NCBI RefSeq assembly: GCF_040412425.1
Contig: NC_089777.1
Location: 30,697,537-30,761,536 of the forward strand
DNA from: Macrobrachium rosenbergii
Taxonomy: Eukaryota; Arthropoda; Malacostraca; Decapoda; Palaemonidae
Direction: 5' to 3'
Length of the DNA: 64,000 bases
Shown: in pieces, positions 13,306-25,073 of the stretch
Layout: the number at the start of each line of letters is the position of its first letter
Position numbering within the stretch: position 1 is the first letter of the stretch
Position numbers and translations under genes: made by a program
The notes under the pieces: generated by a model
Told to the model about the DNA's origin: nothing
The model's database searches: none
What the model saw: only the letters and a program-made list of their open reading frames with translations

Positions 13306-15605
13306 TATCAAAGCATTAAATGTCTCCCAGTGTCAATGAAATGAGAAAACACAGTAAGTGCCAGTACTTGTTGGATACAGTAAGTCATTCAATTCCCGCT
13401 CTTTAATATGATCATGAAAATTTCGTCAAGGGTCTCTACCACTTCAATATTACGCAATCCAAATTACTCACAATAAAAAAAATATACTTCTGTTGCAACA
13501 AGATGGCAGTGCTTACATTGTGAATTAACTATTTGGAAGCTCAAACGCGAAGCTTCAAATCATCCAAACCAACACAATAAGATAAAAAGAAACCTCAAGA
13601 TTAATATCATCAAGCCACAGGAAACGCCTCCCTAATACCAGAGCGGCTTTCCCATGATCGAATATCGAGATAGCAACTCACTGTCAAAATTACTGTGGTT
13701 AAGGATGGGATTTTTACAATGCCGTCTGAAATTATGACGAGGAAAAAACCAACGACGAATTTCGTTGTATCTTCAAGTTCGGTACAAGATTAACCCTCCG
13801 ACAAACACACGCAGCACTACACCGTTCTCTAACAACAGAAATTGTATCAAGGTCATTGCATTCCTGAAGAACTGAAGAAACTCATTTCCTTAACAATGTC
13901 GTAATTTCAGCCAATTTGCACTCGATACGAATTCCTCAGATACCTCTGGAAAAGCTCGAAATGGCCTTCCTCGTCGAGAAACAAAGCCAATATCTTATAA
14001 AAAAAAAAAAAAAAAAAAAAAAAGTGGTAACAAAAATATCTTCATATGTATCTTGATAAATAAGAGGCGTTATTCCTCCACCACATCATTTCAACAGGTC
14101 AGGTTCAACAATGCTACCTGTATTTTCCTTAGCATTACAACACTAAAAATATATTATGGATTTTAATATGATGGAGTAAGACACGAGGCAAATAAGAAAA
14201 ACAATCTTTGGCCGACATAAAAAATGAGTAAAATCCTAAAATTTTCACTAAACGGGGCATAGGTATTTCCAGTAATAATAGTAATAATCCTTATGCAACC
14301 ACCGCCATTACCAATAATATTATTCCATTATAAATAATTTAAATATAAAGCGAGTGAAATGCGGATATCTACAAAAAAAGTAATAAACCTAAGCAAAAGG
14401 TGAAAATTATAAAAAAACAAAAGGTTACTTTCCCAAGGACAAAGGCTGGATCTAATCTGTCAAATCCAGGAATGGTTTGATTATTAATCATAAGAAATGA
14501 ATCCGTATAACAGGAAAAAAACCACAGATGGAAAGTTCTGGGACGACATCAAAGCTTAATTTCAAGTCGAACATAGAGAATTTCCAACAATTAAAACTTG
14601 ACATTCCAGTACAACTGTTAGCAATTTTTTTTTTTAAGAATGCGAATATGATTAAAATTTGGATAAACATTTGTGGAAAAAAAAACATGTCGACTATATT
14701 GTACTTAATTTAAACAAAGCTTGTATTCAGCGATACTATAAAATTATGGTCAAGGCAGCGACCACATGATCGCTCTCTCGGGAGCATTCAAATCGCTCTT
14801 CATATTTTACCAAAATTTATTTCCAAGAACGTTAAGGAGGACCACCACATCTTCAAAGAGTTATGACGGTTAAGTGTGTACTTTTAAATCACAGTATTGC
14901 ACTGGAAAGAACATTTAATAAAATGAAAATTGTCTGTAGGACATACAAACACACAAATAAAAAAACATATCCTTAGAGAATAAAAACCTTATGAAAATCA
15001 TGCAAACTCCATCATAATATATATGTGAGAAAATGAAGAATATCTCATTAAAACGTTAAAAACCTTATTATTAGGCAACTGTCAATCAACCCAACTTGAA
15101 TATGTTCGTAGAAGGTTCAACTTGACATTTGTGTCTAAATTCTTCCATGACTGTGATTCAGAACATAATTGTCGATAACAACAACAATATTGAACAATGT
15201 TTTCCTATCATGATGCCTAATAATAAAAAGGTGAAGTATAAAACAAATTACAATCTGCCTTTTCAATAATAAATTTACTAAGTTCGAGGAAGTGGTACAG
15301 GGTATAAAGAACTTAGATCTTGAACCTTCACAAAATGGAGATGAGAGTGAATTTATATATTTTAGAAATTGTATGCTAGTTTACTAACCAAACATTACTG
15401 AAGCACATAAACAGTAAAGAACCACTCTAACCGTAGGTAGAGACGGTTTAATAATGAAAATATCATACTTATGAGGAGGAGGAGGAAAAGTACCCCTCCT
15501 TTCTATCATAATTAAGTTAAAAATATTTAGAAGTACGAAATTCAAGACTTGAATTGTCCACCTCTTTACAAGCCAAGATAGGTGACAAATTGAAGTGAAT
15601 ATAGA
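13306..15605. other. AT-rich, no exon recognised
   Basis: This lies downstream (gene sense) of the SOWAH-like exon, so it is probably intron. A poly-A tract is at 13999-14023. No TALHWAAK-type exon was found. Confidence 0.45.
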
Positions 15606-15898
15606 ATTTAGGCCAAAGGCCAAGCACTGGGACCTATTAAGTCATACAGTGCTGCAACGGAAATTGACGGTAAAAGGTTAACATGAGGAAAACTTCGCAG
15701 TTGCACTATGAATCAATTGTTAGGAGAGAGTCGATAGTAAGATGGAAGAAAGAGAATATGAAAGGAGGTACAGTAAAAGGAACGAAAGGAGTTGCAGCTA
15801 GGGGCCGAAGGCACGCTGCAAAGAACCTTACGTAATGCCTACAGTGCACCGCGTGAGGTGCACTGACGGCACTACCCCCCCTACGGGGAGGTGATGAA
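15606..15898 (+). mobile_element. Dispersed SINE-like repeat, longest copy
   Basis: Begins TTAGGCCAAAGGCCAAGCAC, continues through TGCACTATGAATCAATTGTTAGGA, GATGGAAGAAAGAGAATATG and GTTGCAGCTAGGGGCCGAAG, and ends with a hairpin (AGTGCACC-loop-GGTGCACT) followed by ACGGCACTACCCCCCCTACG. The same blocks recur at 20593 (5' half) and 52920 (3' half). There is no open frame of note and no B-box that I can define, so the SINE label rests on size and dispersion. Confidence 0.6.
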
Positions 15899-16028
15899 TC
15901 ATGCAACTCTTCAGCATAAAATAAAAAAAATCGGAAATTAAACGACTGATTCTTAATGCGTATCCGAGAGTTAGCAAACACTCGCATTTACCTAAAACCA
16001 GATAAAATTAAAAGGTGAAAACTCTTAC

Positions 16029-16133
16029 CTTATATCTGGCGAGCGACGGGTGGATCTTGAGAAGCCTCAGGATTTCGTTGAAGTCACTCTTCGCTGCCGC
16101 CACGATCCACTCTTGCCCCTCGGGGCCGTACTG
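16029..16133 (-). CDS. Internal exon of a probable SOWAH-like ankyrin-repeat protein gene (partial gene)
   Basis: Seen: on the minus strand a pyrimidine-rich acceptor (ccccattttgcag) precedes an open 105-bp segment, followed by the donor AAG|GTAAGAGT. The exon is exactly 35 codons, phase 0 at both ends. It begins QYGPEGQEWIVAAAKSDF and ends LLKIHPSLARYK. The acceptor is a NAGNAG (cagCAG), so splicing could add or drop one Gln. Known: SOWAH (sosondowah) family proteins open their ankyrin region with an E-x-E-W-[ML]-V-x-x-A segment, then LLxxxPxLA and a basic residue before DFxxGxTALHWAAK. This exon fits the part before that junction. Inference: an internal exon of a SOWAH-like gene; its cellular role cannot be read from 35 residues. 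The following TALHWAAK exon was not found in the lower-coordinate 16 kb and may lie outside. Base composition is clearly richer in GC than the flanks. It could instead belong to another ankyrin-repeat family. Confidence 0.62.
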
Positions 16134-16186
16134 CTGCAAAATGGGGGTAAACGGCACCGTCAGCAGTGACACATAAATATCGTAAC

Positions 16187-18425
16187 CTTGGTAAATGCTG
16201 AGATGGAAATCAATGAAAATTGGGAACACTGTCTAGATAATCTACAGTATATAGGTAAGCAGAGAAAGGTGGATAGAAATCAAGGAAAATATGGGGAACA
16301 CTATCCAAATAATCTATATAGGTAAGTTGAGAAAGATAGATGAAAATCAAGGAGAAAATGGGGAACACTATCCAAATAATCTATATAGGTAAACAGAGAA
16401 AGGTGGATGGAGATCCAAGCAAAAATGGGGAGCAGTGTCTAGATAATCTACTTAGGTAAGAACAGAAAGGTGGATGGAAGTCAAGGAAAAAATTGGGAGT
16501 GATATCTGGATAATCTATATCGGTAAGTAGAGAAAGGTGGGTGGAAACCAAGGATAAAATGGGGAACACCAACCAAATAATCTATATACGTAGGCAGAGA
16601 AAGGTCGATGGAAATCCAGGAAAAAATGGGGAACATTGTCTACATAATCTATGGAGGTAAGTAGAGTAAGGTGGATGGAAATCTAGGAAAAAATGGGGAA
16701 CACTATCCAAATAATCTATATAGGTAAGTAGAGAAAATTGGATGGAAATCCAGGAAAAAATGGGGAACATTGTCTACATAATCTATGGAGGTAAGTAGAG
16801 TATGGTGGATGGAAATCTAGGAAAAAATGTGGAACACTATCCAAATAATCTATATAGGTAAGTAGAGAAAATTGGATGGAAATCCAGGAAAAAATGGGGA
16901 ACACTGTCTGGATAATCTGTATAGGTAAGTAGAGAAAGATGGATGGAAATCTAGGAAAAAATGGGGAACATTATCCAAATAATCTATATAAGTAAGTAGA
17001 GAAAGGTCCATGGAAATCCAGGAAAAAATGGGGAACACTGTCTGGATAATCCATATAGGTAAGTAGAGAAAGGTGTGTGGAAATCTAGGAAAAAATGGGC
17101 AACATTATCCATATAATCTATATAAGTAAGCAGAGAATGGTCGATGGAAATCCAGGAAAAAATGGGGAACATTGTCTGGATAATCTATATAGGTAAGCTG
17201 AGAAAGGTGGGTGGAAATCTAGGAAAAAATGGGGAACACTATCCATATAATCTATATAAGTAAGCAGAGAATGGTCGATGGAAATCCCAGAAAAAATGGG
17301 GAACATTGTCTGGATAATCTATATAGGTAAGTAGAGAAAGGTGCGTGGAAATCTAGGCAAAAATGGGGAACACTATCCAAATAATCTATATAAGTAAGTA
17401 GAGAAAGGTCGATGGAAATCCAGGAAAAAATGGGGAACACTGTCTGGATAATCCATGTAAGTAAAGAAAGGTGTGTGGAAATCTAGGAAAAAATGGGCAA
17501 CATTATCCAAATAATATATATAAGTAAGCAGAGAAAGGTCGATGGAAATCCAGGAAAAAATGGGGAACATTGTCTACATAATCCATATAAGTAAGTAGAG
17601 AAAGGTGTGTGGAAATCTAGGAAAAAATGGAACACTATCCAAAAAATCTTTATAAGTAAGTAGAGAAAGGTTGATGGAAATCCCAGAAAAAATGGGGAAC
17701 ATTGTCTGGATAATCTATATAGGTAAGAGGAGAAAGGTGGGTGGAAATCTAGGAAAAAATGGGGAACACTATCCATATAATCTATATAAGTAAGCAGAGA
17801 AAGATCGAAGGAAATCCAGGAAAAAATGGGGAACATTGTCTGGATAATCTATATAGGTAAGTAGAGAAAGGTGTGTGGAAATCTAGGCAAAAATGGGGAA
17901 CACTATCCAAATAATATATATAAGTAAGTAGAGAAAGGTCGATGGAAATTCAGGAAAAAATGGGGAACACTGTCTGGATAAGCCATTTAAGTAAGTAGAG
18001 AAAGGTGTGTGGAAATTTAGGAAAAAATGGGCAACACTATCCAAATAATCTATAAAAATAAGTAGAGAAAGGTCGATGGAAATCCAGGAAAAAATGGGGA
18101 ACACTGTCTGGATAATCCATATAGGCAAGTAGAGAAAGGTGTGTGGAAATCTAGGAAAAAATGGGGAACACTATTCAAATAATCTATATAAGTAAGTAAA
18201 GAAAGGTCGATGGAAATCCCAGAAAAAATGGGGAACATTGTCTGGATAATCTATATAGGTAAGAGGAGAAAGGTGGGTGGAAATCTAGGAAAAAATGGGG
18301 AACACTATTCAAATAATCTAAATAAGTAAGCAGAGAAAGATCGATGGAAATCCCAGAAAAAAAATGGGGAACACTGTCTAGATAATCTATATAGGCAACC
18401 AGAGAAAGGTGGGTGGAAAAAAAGG
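16187..18425. repeat. Minisatellite: 67-bp monomers in 134-bp dimers, about 33 monomers
   Basis: A tandem array of a 67-bp monomer (plus-strand core ggtaagtagagaaaggt, then ggaaat, an A-run, atggggaacact, ataatctatata). Two monomer types alternate (aatctagg versus aatccagg), so near-identical blocks recur every 134 bp. The array lies in the putative intron and its last unit is about 50 bp from the exon acceptor at 16134-16136. The plus strand carries TAG|GTAAGT donor-like sites in most units. The minus (gene-sense) strand carries ccccattttttcctag acceptor-like sites in about every second unit. The serial minus-strand frames of about 62 codons starting MFPIFSWIS are by-products of the array: 134 is not a multiple of 3, and spacing shifts between units. 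Confidence 0.93.
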
Positions 18426-19013
18426 AAAAAATTGGAAAATAGTAAAACAAAACAAAAAAAACTGTCCTGATACCGAAAGAGATTACAAGAGTTTACAATA
18501 GAAAATGGAAATTATATCGAAGTAAAAAAATAAAAACTTTATATCTGTACAGAATTAAAAGAATGAATAAAAGTGTTTCAAATACGACTACAGGAAGTCT
18601 ATGTAATGAGCGAGATATCAGATTTGAAGAGAGGGAAAAACAGGAACTATATTCAAATTTAAAAAACGTTCTTGATAAGCAGAAATAACAATATGAGAAA
18701 TAAGAACAAGTTTGTGAATGAAATAAAATGGTTTTGTCAAAATGAAAAAAAAAACTGATATTGAAAAAGATAATCCTGATACAGACATCACGCCGGAGAA
18801 TAATAAAAATACGGATTGATATATAAATTTAAGAGAGAATGGAGTGTTTTAAAAACACTAAAGTGTTGCATAAGTGAGGCATAACAAACAACAAACGCAC
18901 AAATACTTTAAAGACAAAATCGTTAGTTAAAACCCAAAAGAATACTTCTCTCAACATCTATCACCCAAAATAACATAGCAAATATGAAATCAGTATTGAA
19001 AGTTGTGCTTTGG

Positions 19014-19019
<6 letters not shown>

Positions 19020-19098
<79 letters not shown>
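19020..19098. repeat. (TA)n microsatellite followed by TA/TG palindromic stretch
   Basis: About 39 TA units, followed to about 19215 by palindrome-rich sequence (atactgtatgtatgtatac and similar). It lies in the putative intron, just downstream (gene sense) of the microexon. Confidence 0.97.
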
Positions 19099-19101
<3 letters not shown>

Positions 19102-19257
19102 TATATACTGTATGTATGTATACGCACATATATGTGTGTATACATACATATACATATATGTATGCATATGCATATACAATATACATATATATATATTATA
19201 TTTATATATATTATATACAAGTATAACAAACATGAGAGAAACTTGATAAAAACATAC

Positions 19258-19287
19258 CGAGTGTATGGAGGAGGAATCATCGTCATC
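19258..19287 (-). CDS. Candidate 30-bp microexon ([10 protein letters not shown]), likely the same minus-strand gene
   Basis: Seen: reading the minus strand, an almost pure pyrimidine stretch (tttttcttttttattacag) ends in AG. It is followed by 30 bp encoding [10 protein letters not shown] and then the donor TCG|GTATGTTT. The length is a multiple of three. If read in phase 0 it joins in frame to the exon at 16029-16133, giving an acidic-serine linker directly before QYGPEGQEW. Known: arthropod genes do use exons this short, and acidic/Ser-rich linkers are common before folded domains. Inference: an in-frame, possibly alternatively used microexon of the same gene, with a 3.1-kb intron between them. 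Caution: a good acceptor and donor 30 bp apart can arise by chance in 64 kb of AT-rich DNA, so only RNA data would settle it. Confidence 0.45.
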
Positions 19288-19289
19288 CT

Positions 19290-20592
19290 GTAATAAAAAA
19301 GAAAAATACCATTGGATAAATAATTTCAATAATAAAGAATGGAAATATTTGAAAATTTTACATTTGCTGCCGTAACATAACCAAACCATCACTGAAAAAT
19401 TAATAAGTAAATTAATGCAGAATGACAAGTTAAAAACCTTGGACTTTATGGAAAGTTTAGAGCCAACTTGATTACTTTCTGGTTGTATATGCAAAACAGA
19501 ATACGGTTTTTTAATCAGTGCCAAGCACCCTATTTAAGATACTAAGACTTTTCTTTCCCTAAATATCGATATCTAAATTCCTAGCAGCAACCTTAGAAGG
19601 CTGTTAAAGACAACAGTGAAAATTATTTTTAAAATAAAGTGGAATTATAATAAAGCAATCTCAGTTATAATTTTTGAGACACAATATGCCCTGCCTTCGG
19701 GCAAATATTTCCGTTTACATAAAAAAAACTAATCAACCACATTTTGTTACAATATCTTTAAAAAAATTAGCTCCATACAATAAATAAATAAATAACACGA
19801 TATCCATAAAAATGCTTGAGCTTCCAAGCATCTATATCAAGGAAGCTGGATAGGGAAGCAAAAGACAGGCTAACATCAAGAACTAAAAGAAAGTTATGCT
19901 AAAGAATGTGACCATCTAATATTCGCACAATAGAAGATGCGACCTGCCACGAAAAATCTTGCAATGGAACAGTTCAGTTACATTCCCGGACTTAATCCGA
20001 TTACAAAAACCACTCAAAAATAGACGGCTCTTGGTGCTTGCACGTCTGTTCGAAATCTAAACAAACAGATTTGAGTCCAAAAGATATTCCCGGGCCAAAG
20101 CACATTGTTTGTGACTCAGACGCAGTTATATATCTGGCAAAATTTAAGGTTCATTTTATATATCCTTTGAAAAGGTTCATTATATAAAGCGCTTATTCTA
20201 AAAGTTATTTTCAAAAACTCTTGAGCGGGGCATGAAGGAAAGAAGCTGTTCGTCTTCAACGTAACACCGAGTTTTAAACTCTCTTCTACTAAAAATATGA
20301 TAATAAGATAAAAGAAAAAGAACAAGACAAGATGGGAATAATTCTATGCTCAGAAAGATTTTGTCTTTCCGAGGAGGGAAAACAGCAACATCCCAGGTAG
20401 CTTACATCTGATAAGGGCAAAATACACAATTCCAGAATTTTATATAATAATGGCATATCCTCTGCCTTCGTCTTTTTATTGCATTTTATTCCATGGCTTC
20501 CTCCTTTCTTGCCAATTTATTCACTCAAGAAAAAAACATTCCTTCCAGAGTATTCACGGAATCCTCGAGCTGTATTATAATGCACAATAAAA
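19290..20592. other. Probable intron or upstream flank of the minus-strand gene
   Basis: AT-rich unique sequence. I found no further exon with both splice signals and an open frame. Confidence 0.4.
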
Positions 20593-20795
20593 TTTAGGCC
20601 AAAGGCCAAGTGCTGGGACCTATGAGGTCATTCATCGGTGACAGGGAAATTGAGAATAAAAAAGTTTTGATTAAGAATAAAAAGGTTTTAAAGGTGTAAC
20701 AGGAGGAGACCTTCGAAGTTGCACCATGAAACAATTGTTAGGAAAGGATGGAGAGCAAGAATGGAAGAAAGAGAATATGAACGAATCCTAAAGCC
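20593..20795 (+). mobile_element. Dispersed SINE-like repeat, 5' half only
   Basis: Shares TTAGGCCAAAGGCCAAG, TGGGACCTATGAGGTCATTC, CAATTGTTAGGA and ATGGAAGAAAGAGAATATGA with the copy at 15606, then stops before the CAGCTAGGGGCC block. An internal duplication of the AAGAATAAAAA(G)GTTTT segment is present at about 20655-20690. Confidence 0.6.
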
Positions 20796-22127
20796 GATAA
20801 ATATTCAGTTCTAGCAAGGTTCTGGTTGTGCAAGCGAGTCAGGATCCTCAGATCAACAAGCAAAATTACTTTCATTTCAAGAAATACTCTTCTGGTATTT
20901 CCTGTTACCTCTCCATTGTGAAGAAACCGTATGCAACTACATAATTATATAAAAGGGTGTCTGAATACCACCCACTAAATACCAAATAATCGTCACTATT
21001 TCAGCATTTCCTTTTGCTCGTCTCGACTTCAAAGGGACTGCATCATAAGACGTGAAAAATGGAGAGGCCTAGTTTAGGAAAGTATAGGTATACAGAAAAA
21101 AAACCAAATAAGGCTTTAAAATTATTAATGTTTAAACTGTTCCCTCACTCCATGGAATGTATGAACTGCAATACCGTTCTGGCTTAATATAAACAACAGC
21201 AAACAAGTTGTTTGGATGGCTGTCAACAAAAACTGAACTTTTATTTTTAAACATAAATTCTCCTAACACAAGCACTAATCATTTACGCTGAATTTACCCA
21301 CTCCTGATACACAAGAACGATTGGTAATTTCCGCTTTTTCTGATGAACTTGAACTTCCTAAAAAAAATGTCAATGATGTTAAACCCCCTTCAGTGTATAG
21401 TTTTATAAGATTTAATCTTATCCGCTACTGCAATAAAGATTTACAAAGAGCTAAGATACACTGGAAAGACAAAATATTTAAATATCATACAAATAGTTTT
21501 TATACAGCTTCTGCCTTGAATGGGCAAATTTATATTGATTCTGACACTTCTTGAGACACCGTTTTTTAAAATCCGAAAATCATCTCACATACATTAACAA
21601 TTATGTTAATCTATAACATTCAGTTAAAATAACACTAAGACTACTGAAAGTCGTTTCAACTGCTTTAGTTTTTAGAAACCTATTATACTCCAAATTTTAC
21701 CTTGATCTTCAACAACACACAAGGATATGACCTCAGATAATGAAATGATATTCATCTCTCTTGAAACTATCCAGCGTTTCTATACTATTATCAACCACAC
21801 TTTCCATTATAAGGGTACTTAGCCGTTAAATAGTTGGCCCTTCAGAAGTTCAAACTGGGTGCAAATGCTTTTCGCTGAGCAGGCTCACATGAATCTCATT
21901 TATTTGTTTTATCATGTTTGTTTCCCACTGGTATTTTCCTTATACAGTTTACTGTTAGTTCTCTACTTCTGTGTTTCTTTTTCAGTAATAGGCTGTGTTC
22001 CTTACAGGGGTCTTTTGGGGTTATAGTATTCTGTTTTTGCATCTATAGCTGCTGTCGCTTGACGAATAAAAATAATTTTAAACGAATAATTTTAGGTTCC
22101 GGATGACTTACTAAATTGTAGTAAAAA
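20796..22127. other. AT-rich, no feature seen
   Basis: A 77-codon plus-strand frame (21321-21554, non-ATG start) shows no recognisable domain. Confidence 0.45.

Positions 22128-22161
<34 letters not shown>
22128..22161. repeat. (ATT)n microsatellite
   Basis: About 11 units. Confidence 0.97.
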
Positions 22162-22163
<2 letters not shown>

Positions 22164-22519
22164 TATTACAAAAACTGAAAGCAAACCAACATCTGTCACA
22201 TATACTTATGACAAACAAAGCCAAATCCAAGCTCTGCCAGAACCACGGAAATTTTGAGACAGAAAAGCACTGTAAACAGGAAGCTGCCAGACGTCACAGA
22301 GATACGGGAAATGAAAACTCGGCAAAGCAGATTCCACAGCGACACGAAAGGAAGACTCGGTGCTGATGTCGGCGGTACGTGATACCAGCACCGCACCCCT
22401 GTCTAACAAGTACAGCATAACACCCAGCCATAATTCACCACACTACCCCGTTTTGCATAACGCCTTTATTCCCAGCCGACGACCCCTCCCCCTAAACACA
22501 CCCTACAATACTTAGAGAG

Positions 22520-23400
22520 TCCTACCTTTTCCCCAGCACTGCCCTCTAAATGCCTATTCAAATGAGAACCATCCAAGTCAATTTATTCACATTTATATTC
22601 GTAATCACTGCACACATTGCTATCTAGGCATCTGTTTAAATACTGACTATCCACAAGAATGTATTCAGACAATTTCTATAATAATGTACTCAGACAATTT
22701 CAGACAATTGCTCTAAAATGTATTCAAATTTATCTACACATTTCCTCTAAAATTTTATCCAGATGCTGTTAGTACAATATATTCACTCGTAAAGTAGTAA
22801 TTAAGGCATACAGTACTTCCTAGAAGCCTATTCGAACAAGCAGCAGCTAAAAAACATAAATTCTGGAGCAATCTATAATAATAAAATCCGAGTGGATCTT
22901 TCTTGTGCGGGGTAGGTAGGGGATCGGGGGTAGGAGAGACATGACACATCCACCCTCCTCTTGCAAACCTGTTCATCCGCCCCGGGTGGGAGCGGGGTAG
23001 GTAGGGGATGGGGATGTATGGGAGACATGATACATCCACCCTTCTCCTGCAAACCTGTTTGTCTGCCCGGGTGCGGGCGGGGTAGATAGGGGATCGGGAG
23101 GGTAGGGGAGACATGACGGGCAGCGCTGGGTTCTAGCGCAGCGTAGCGCGTGCCATCAAGCTCGTTTATAATAATTACCAATTCTGTCTCTAAAATCCTA
23201 TTCAAATGAGAGTACGAAGATGTGTACCGTATATGTAATCACACCAAGCCCCCAAAACGCCTATTCAAATGCAGACCAGCTGACAGCATTAAATCAGCCT
23301 TGTATCTGCAACTCCAAATTTGAACTCTTAGACCCCATTCAAATGCAAACCATCTAGCAGAATTCAATTAGCTTCACATTCGTTGTCACTTAATTTTTCA
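22520..23400. repeat. Degenerate tandem repeat, ~70-75-bp units, split by a GC-rich insert
   Basis: Sequences of type aatgcctattcaaatgagaa then ccatct...aattcaattagcttcacattcg recur near 22545, 22625, 23190, 23250 and 23330, strongly diverged. The insert at 22883-23166 interrupts the series. Confidence 0.65.
22883..23166. mobile_element. GC-rich insert of ~95-bp tandem units between 9-bp direct repeats
   Basis: Two and a half copies of a unit with gcggggtaggtaggggatcg, gagacatgacacatccaccc and cctgttcatccgcccgggtg. The right end contains the hairpin GCGCTGGGTTCTAGCGC and a CpG-rich stretch. TATAATAAT stands on both sides (22874-22882 and 23167-23175), consistent with a target duplication, although this is AT-rich sequence. 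The class is unknown; the terminal hairpin recalls Helitron ends but no CTRR terminus was identified. The minus-strand frames of 110-119 codons are repeat artefacts. Confidence 0.45.
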
Positions 23401-23810
23401 ATTTCTGAGGGCATGCTTAACATGCCCCATTTACCTTGGTGAGAGGAAAATCAAAATTTTAATAAGTACACAGCTATAACTTCAATCATTTAAAGTCGTA
23501 AGAGAGCAGTCCGGACGCCAAATAAAAACAAATAGATGTTTTATTGCGTCTTTGAGTGATTTAATATGCATCAACCCAGAAGTTCAAGCGAAGATGAAAT
23601 GCATTACAGTACTACACTAATACTAGTCTCATTGCGTTTTAATACATTTTTATTTATTAATTTAATTTATTTTTTCTTTTTTAATAAGTGGGATCTCTTC
23701 TTTCTGTAGTTCCCTTTACCTCCTCTTACTTCCTCCTAATGAAATTTGGAAGCTTGAATTCCGAATCAATGGCCCCTGTGGGCTTCTTCTATATGAATAG
23801 GTTTCATCTT

Positions 23811-23813
<3 letters not shown>

Positions 23814-23880
<67 letters not shown>
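23814..23880. repeat. (AAT)n microsatellite
   Basis: About 22 units, read as poly-Asn in one frame; no supporting splice or homology signal. Confidence 0.97.
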
Positions 23881-24216
23881 GCTATAGCTCAGGTGGGATG
23901 GGTAAATAGCCAGCTGTCTAGCAAACTGTAAGGAAGTGCAATTCTAGACGTATGGGATGGAAACGCACTGAAAAGTAGACGTAATAAATAGCTACAGGAG
24001 AGGGGCAAACCCACTTGCAATTTTTTCCACTGTGCCTTATCGTACGTTTCAATAAAAAATTAAAGTTTGTTTATAAAAAACACTAGGAGTTTTAAAATGT
24101 CTCTCGTACAATCAGGAGAGAATCTGTCACATATTCAGTTTAGTCAATGGAAAGCTTATGATACTTCAAAAGAGAATAAAAGGCATGACTGACACAGACA
24201 AATAAATATATATCTG

Positions 24217-24241
24217 TATATATATATATCTATATATATAT

Positions 24242-24307
<66 letters not shown>
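24217..24307. repeat. (TA)n microsatellite
   Basis: Interrupted TA then a pure tract of about 30 units. Confidence 0.97.
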
Positions 24308-24309
<2 letters not shown>

Positions 24310-24441
24310 TATCAATCAATATTAATCATTTTCTTCTGATCTGTCTAATATACTTAAAAAATCTGAGTTCGCAAGCAAACTTTGACAGCAAGAAACTGAA
24401 AACAAGAGACCTACTTGTAAATAACACCAGGTCTACTACTC

Positions 24442-24444
<3 letters not shown>

Positions 24445-24516
<72 letters not shown>
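24445..24516. repeat. (GA)n microsatellite
   Basis: About 36 units. Confidence 0.98.
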
Positions 24517-24517
<1 letters not shown>

Positions 24518-25073
24518 AGTCTATCAAAAAAGCTCGACTCTACAGAGTTCATGTTCTCAGCATATTACATGCCAGAGAAGAGGCAAGACCACTGTTGGGC
24601 AGCCTTGGGATACAAGTGGCGCAAGTACTGTAGCAACAGTGCAGCTGAACACCAGAGAAAACACTGCATTGGGAAAAGGCAGAGAATGTCTACATCGATG
24701 ACGAAGCTAGATGAAATCACAGAGGCCTAGAAATGATTTGATGTTGCACCACTAAGGCTACTACTGGTGACCCTCACACGAAAGAAACTAATACAACAAA
24801 ACTTACTTTTCTAAGGGCTAAAATTTCAAGCAGCTATATAAAATTATCGTAAATAAATACTGCCGGAGCTAGGGTTGTTACTGAGAGAAAAGCAAAACAC
24901 TTCAGATGCTAAAGATTAAAACTTTTCTCTCTAATTTGGAACGTTTTCTAAATAAAAAAAAATCCCATACTGAGAAATTTACTTTGTCCTGAACCAAAAA
25001 CAACTGGCAGAACAGCTGTTGGAAAGCAACGTAAAAAAAAAAAAAAAGTTTAGTTGGTAATGTACTGCCTAAA

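Noticed and set aside
15706..15987. 93-codon minus-strand frame just downstream of the SOWAH-like exon
   Set aside because: It lies in the dispersed SINE-like repeat copy and runs antisense to it.
16381..18450. Series of ~62-codon minus-strand frames beginning MFPIFSWIS, resembling a repeat protein
   Set aside because: They follow the 134-bp array period, which is not a multiple of 3. Frames overlap and end repeatedly, and the array lies in an intron.
22755..23205. Two overlapping minus-strand frames of 110-119 codons
   Set aside because: They come from the GC-rich tandem insert and its flanks.
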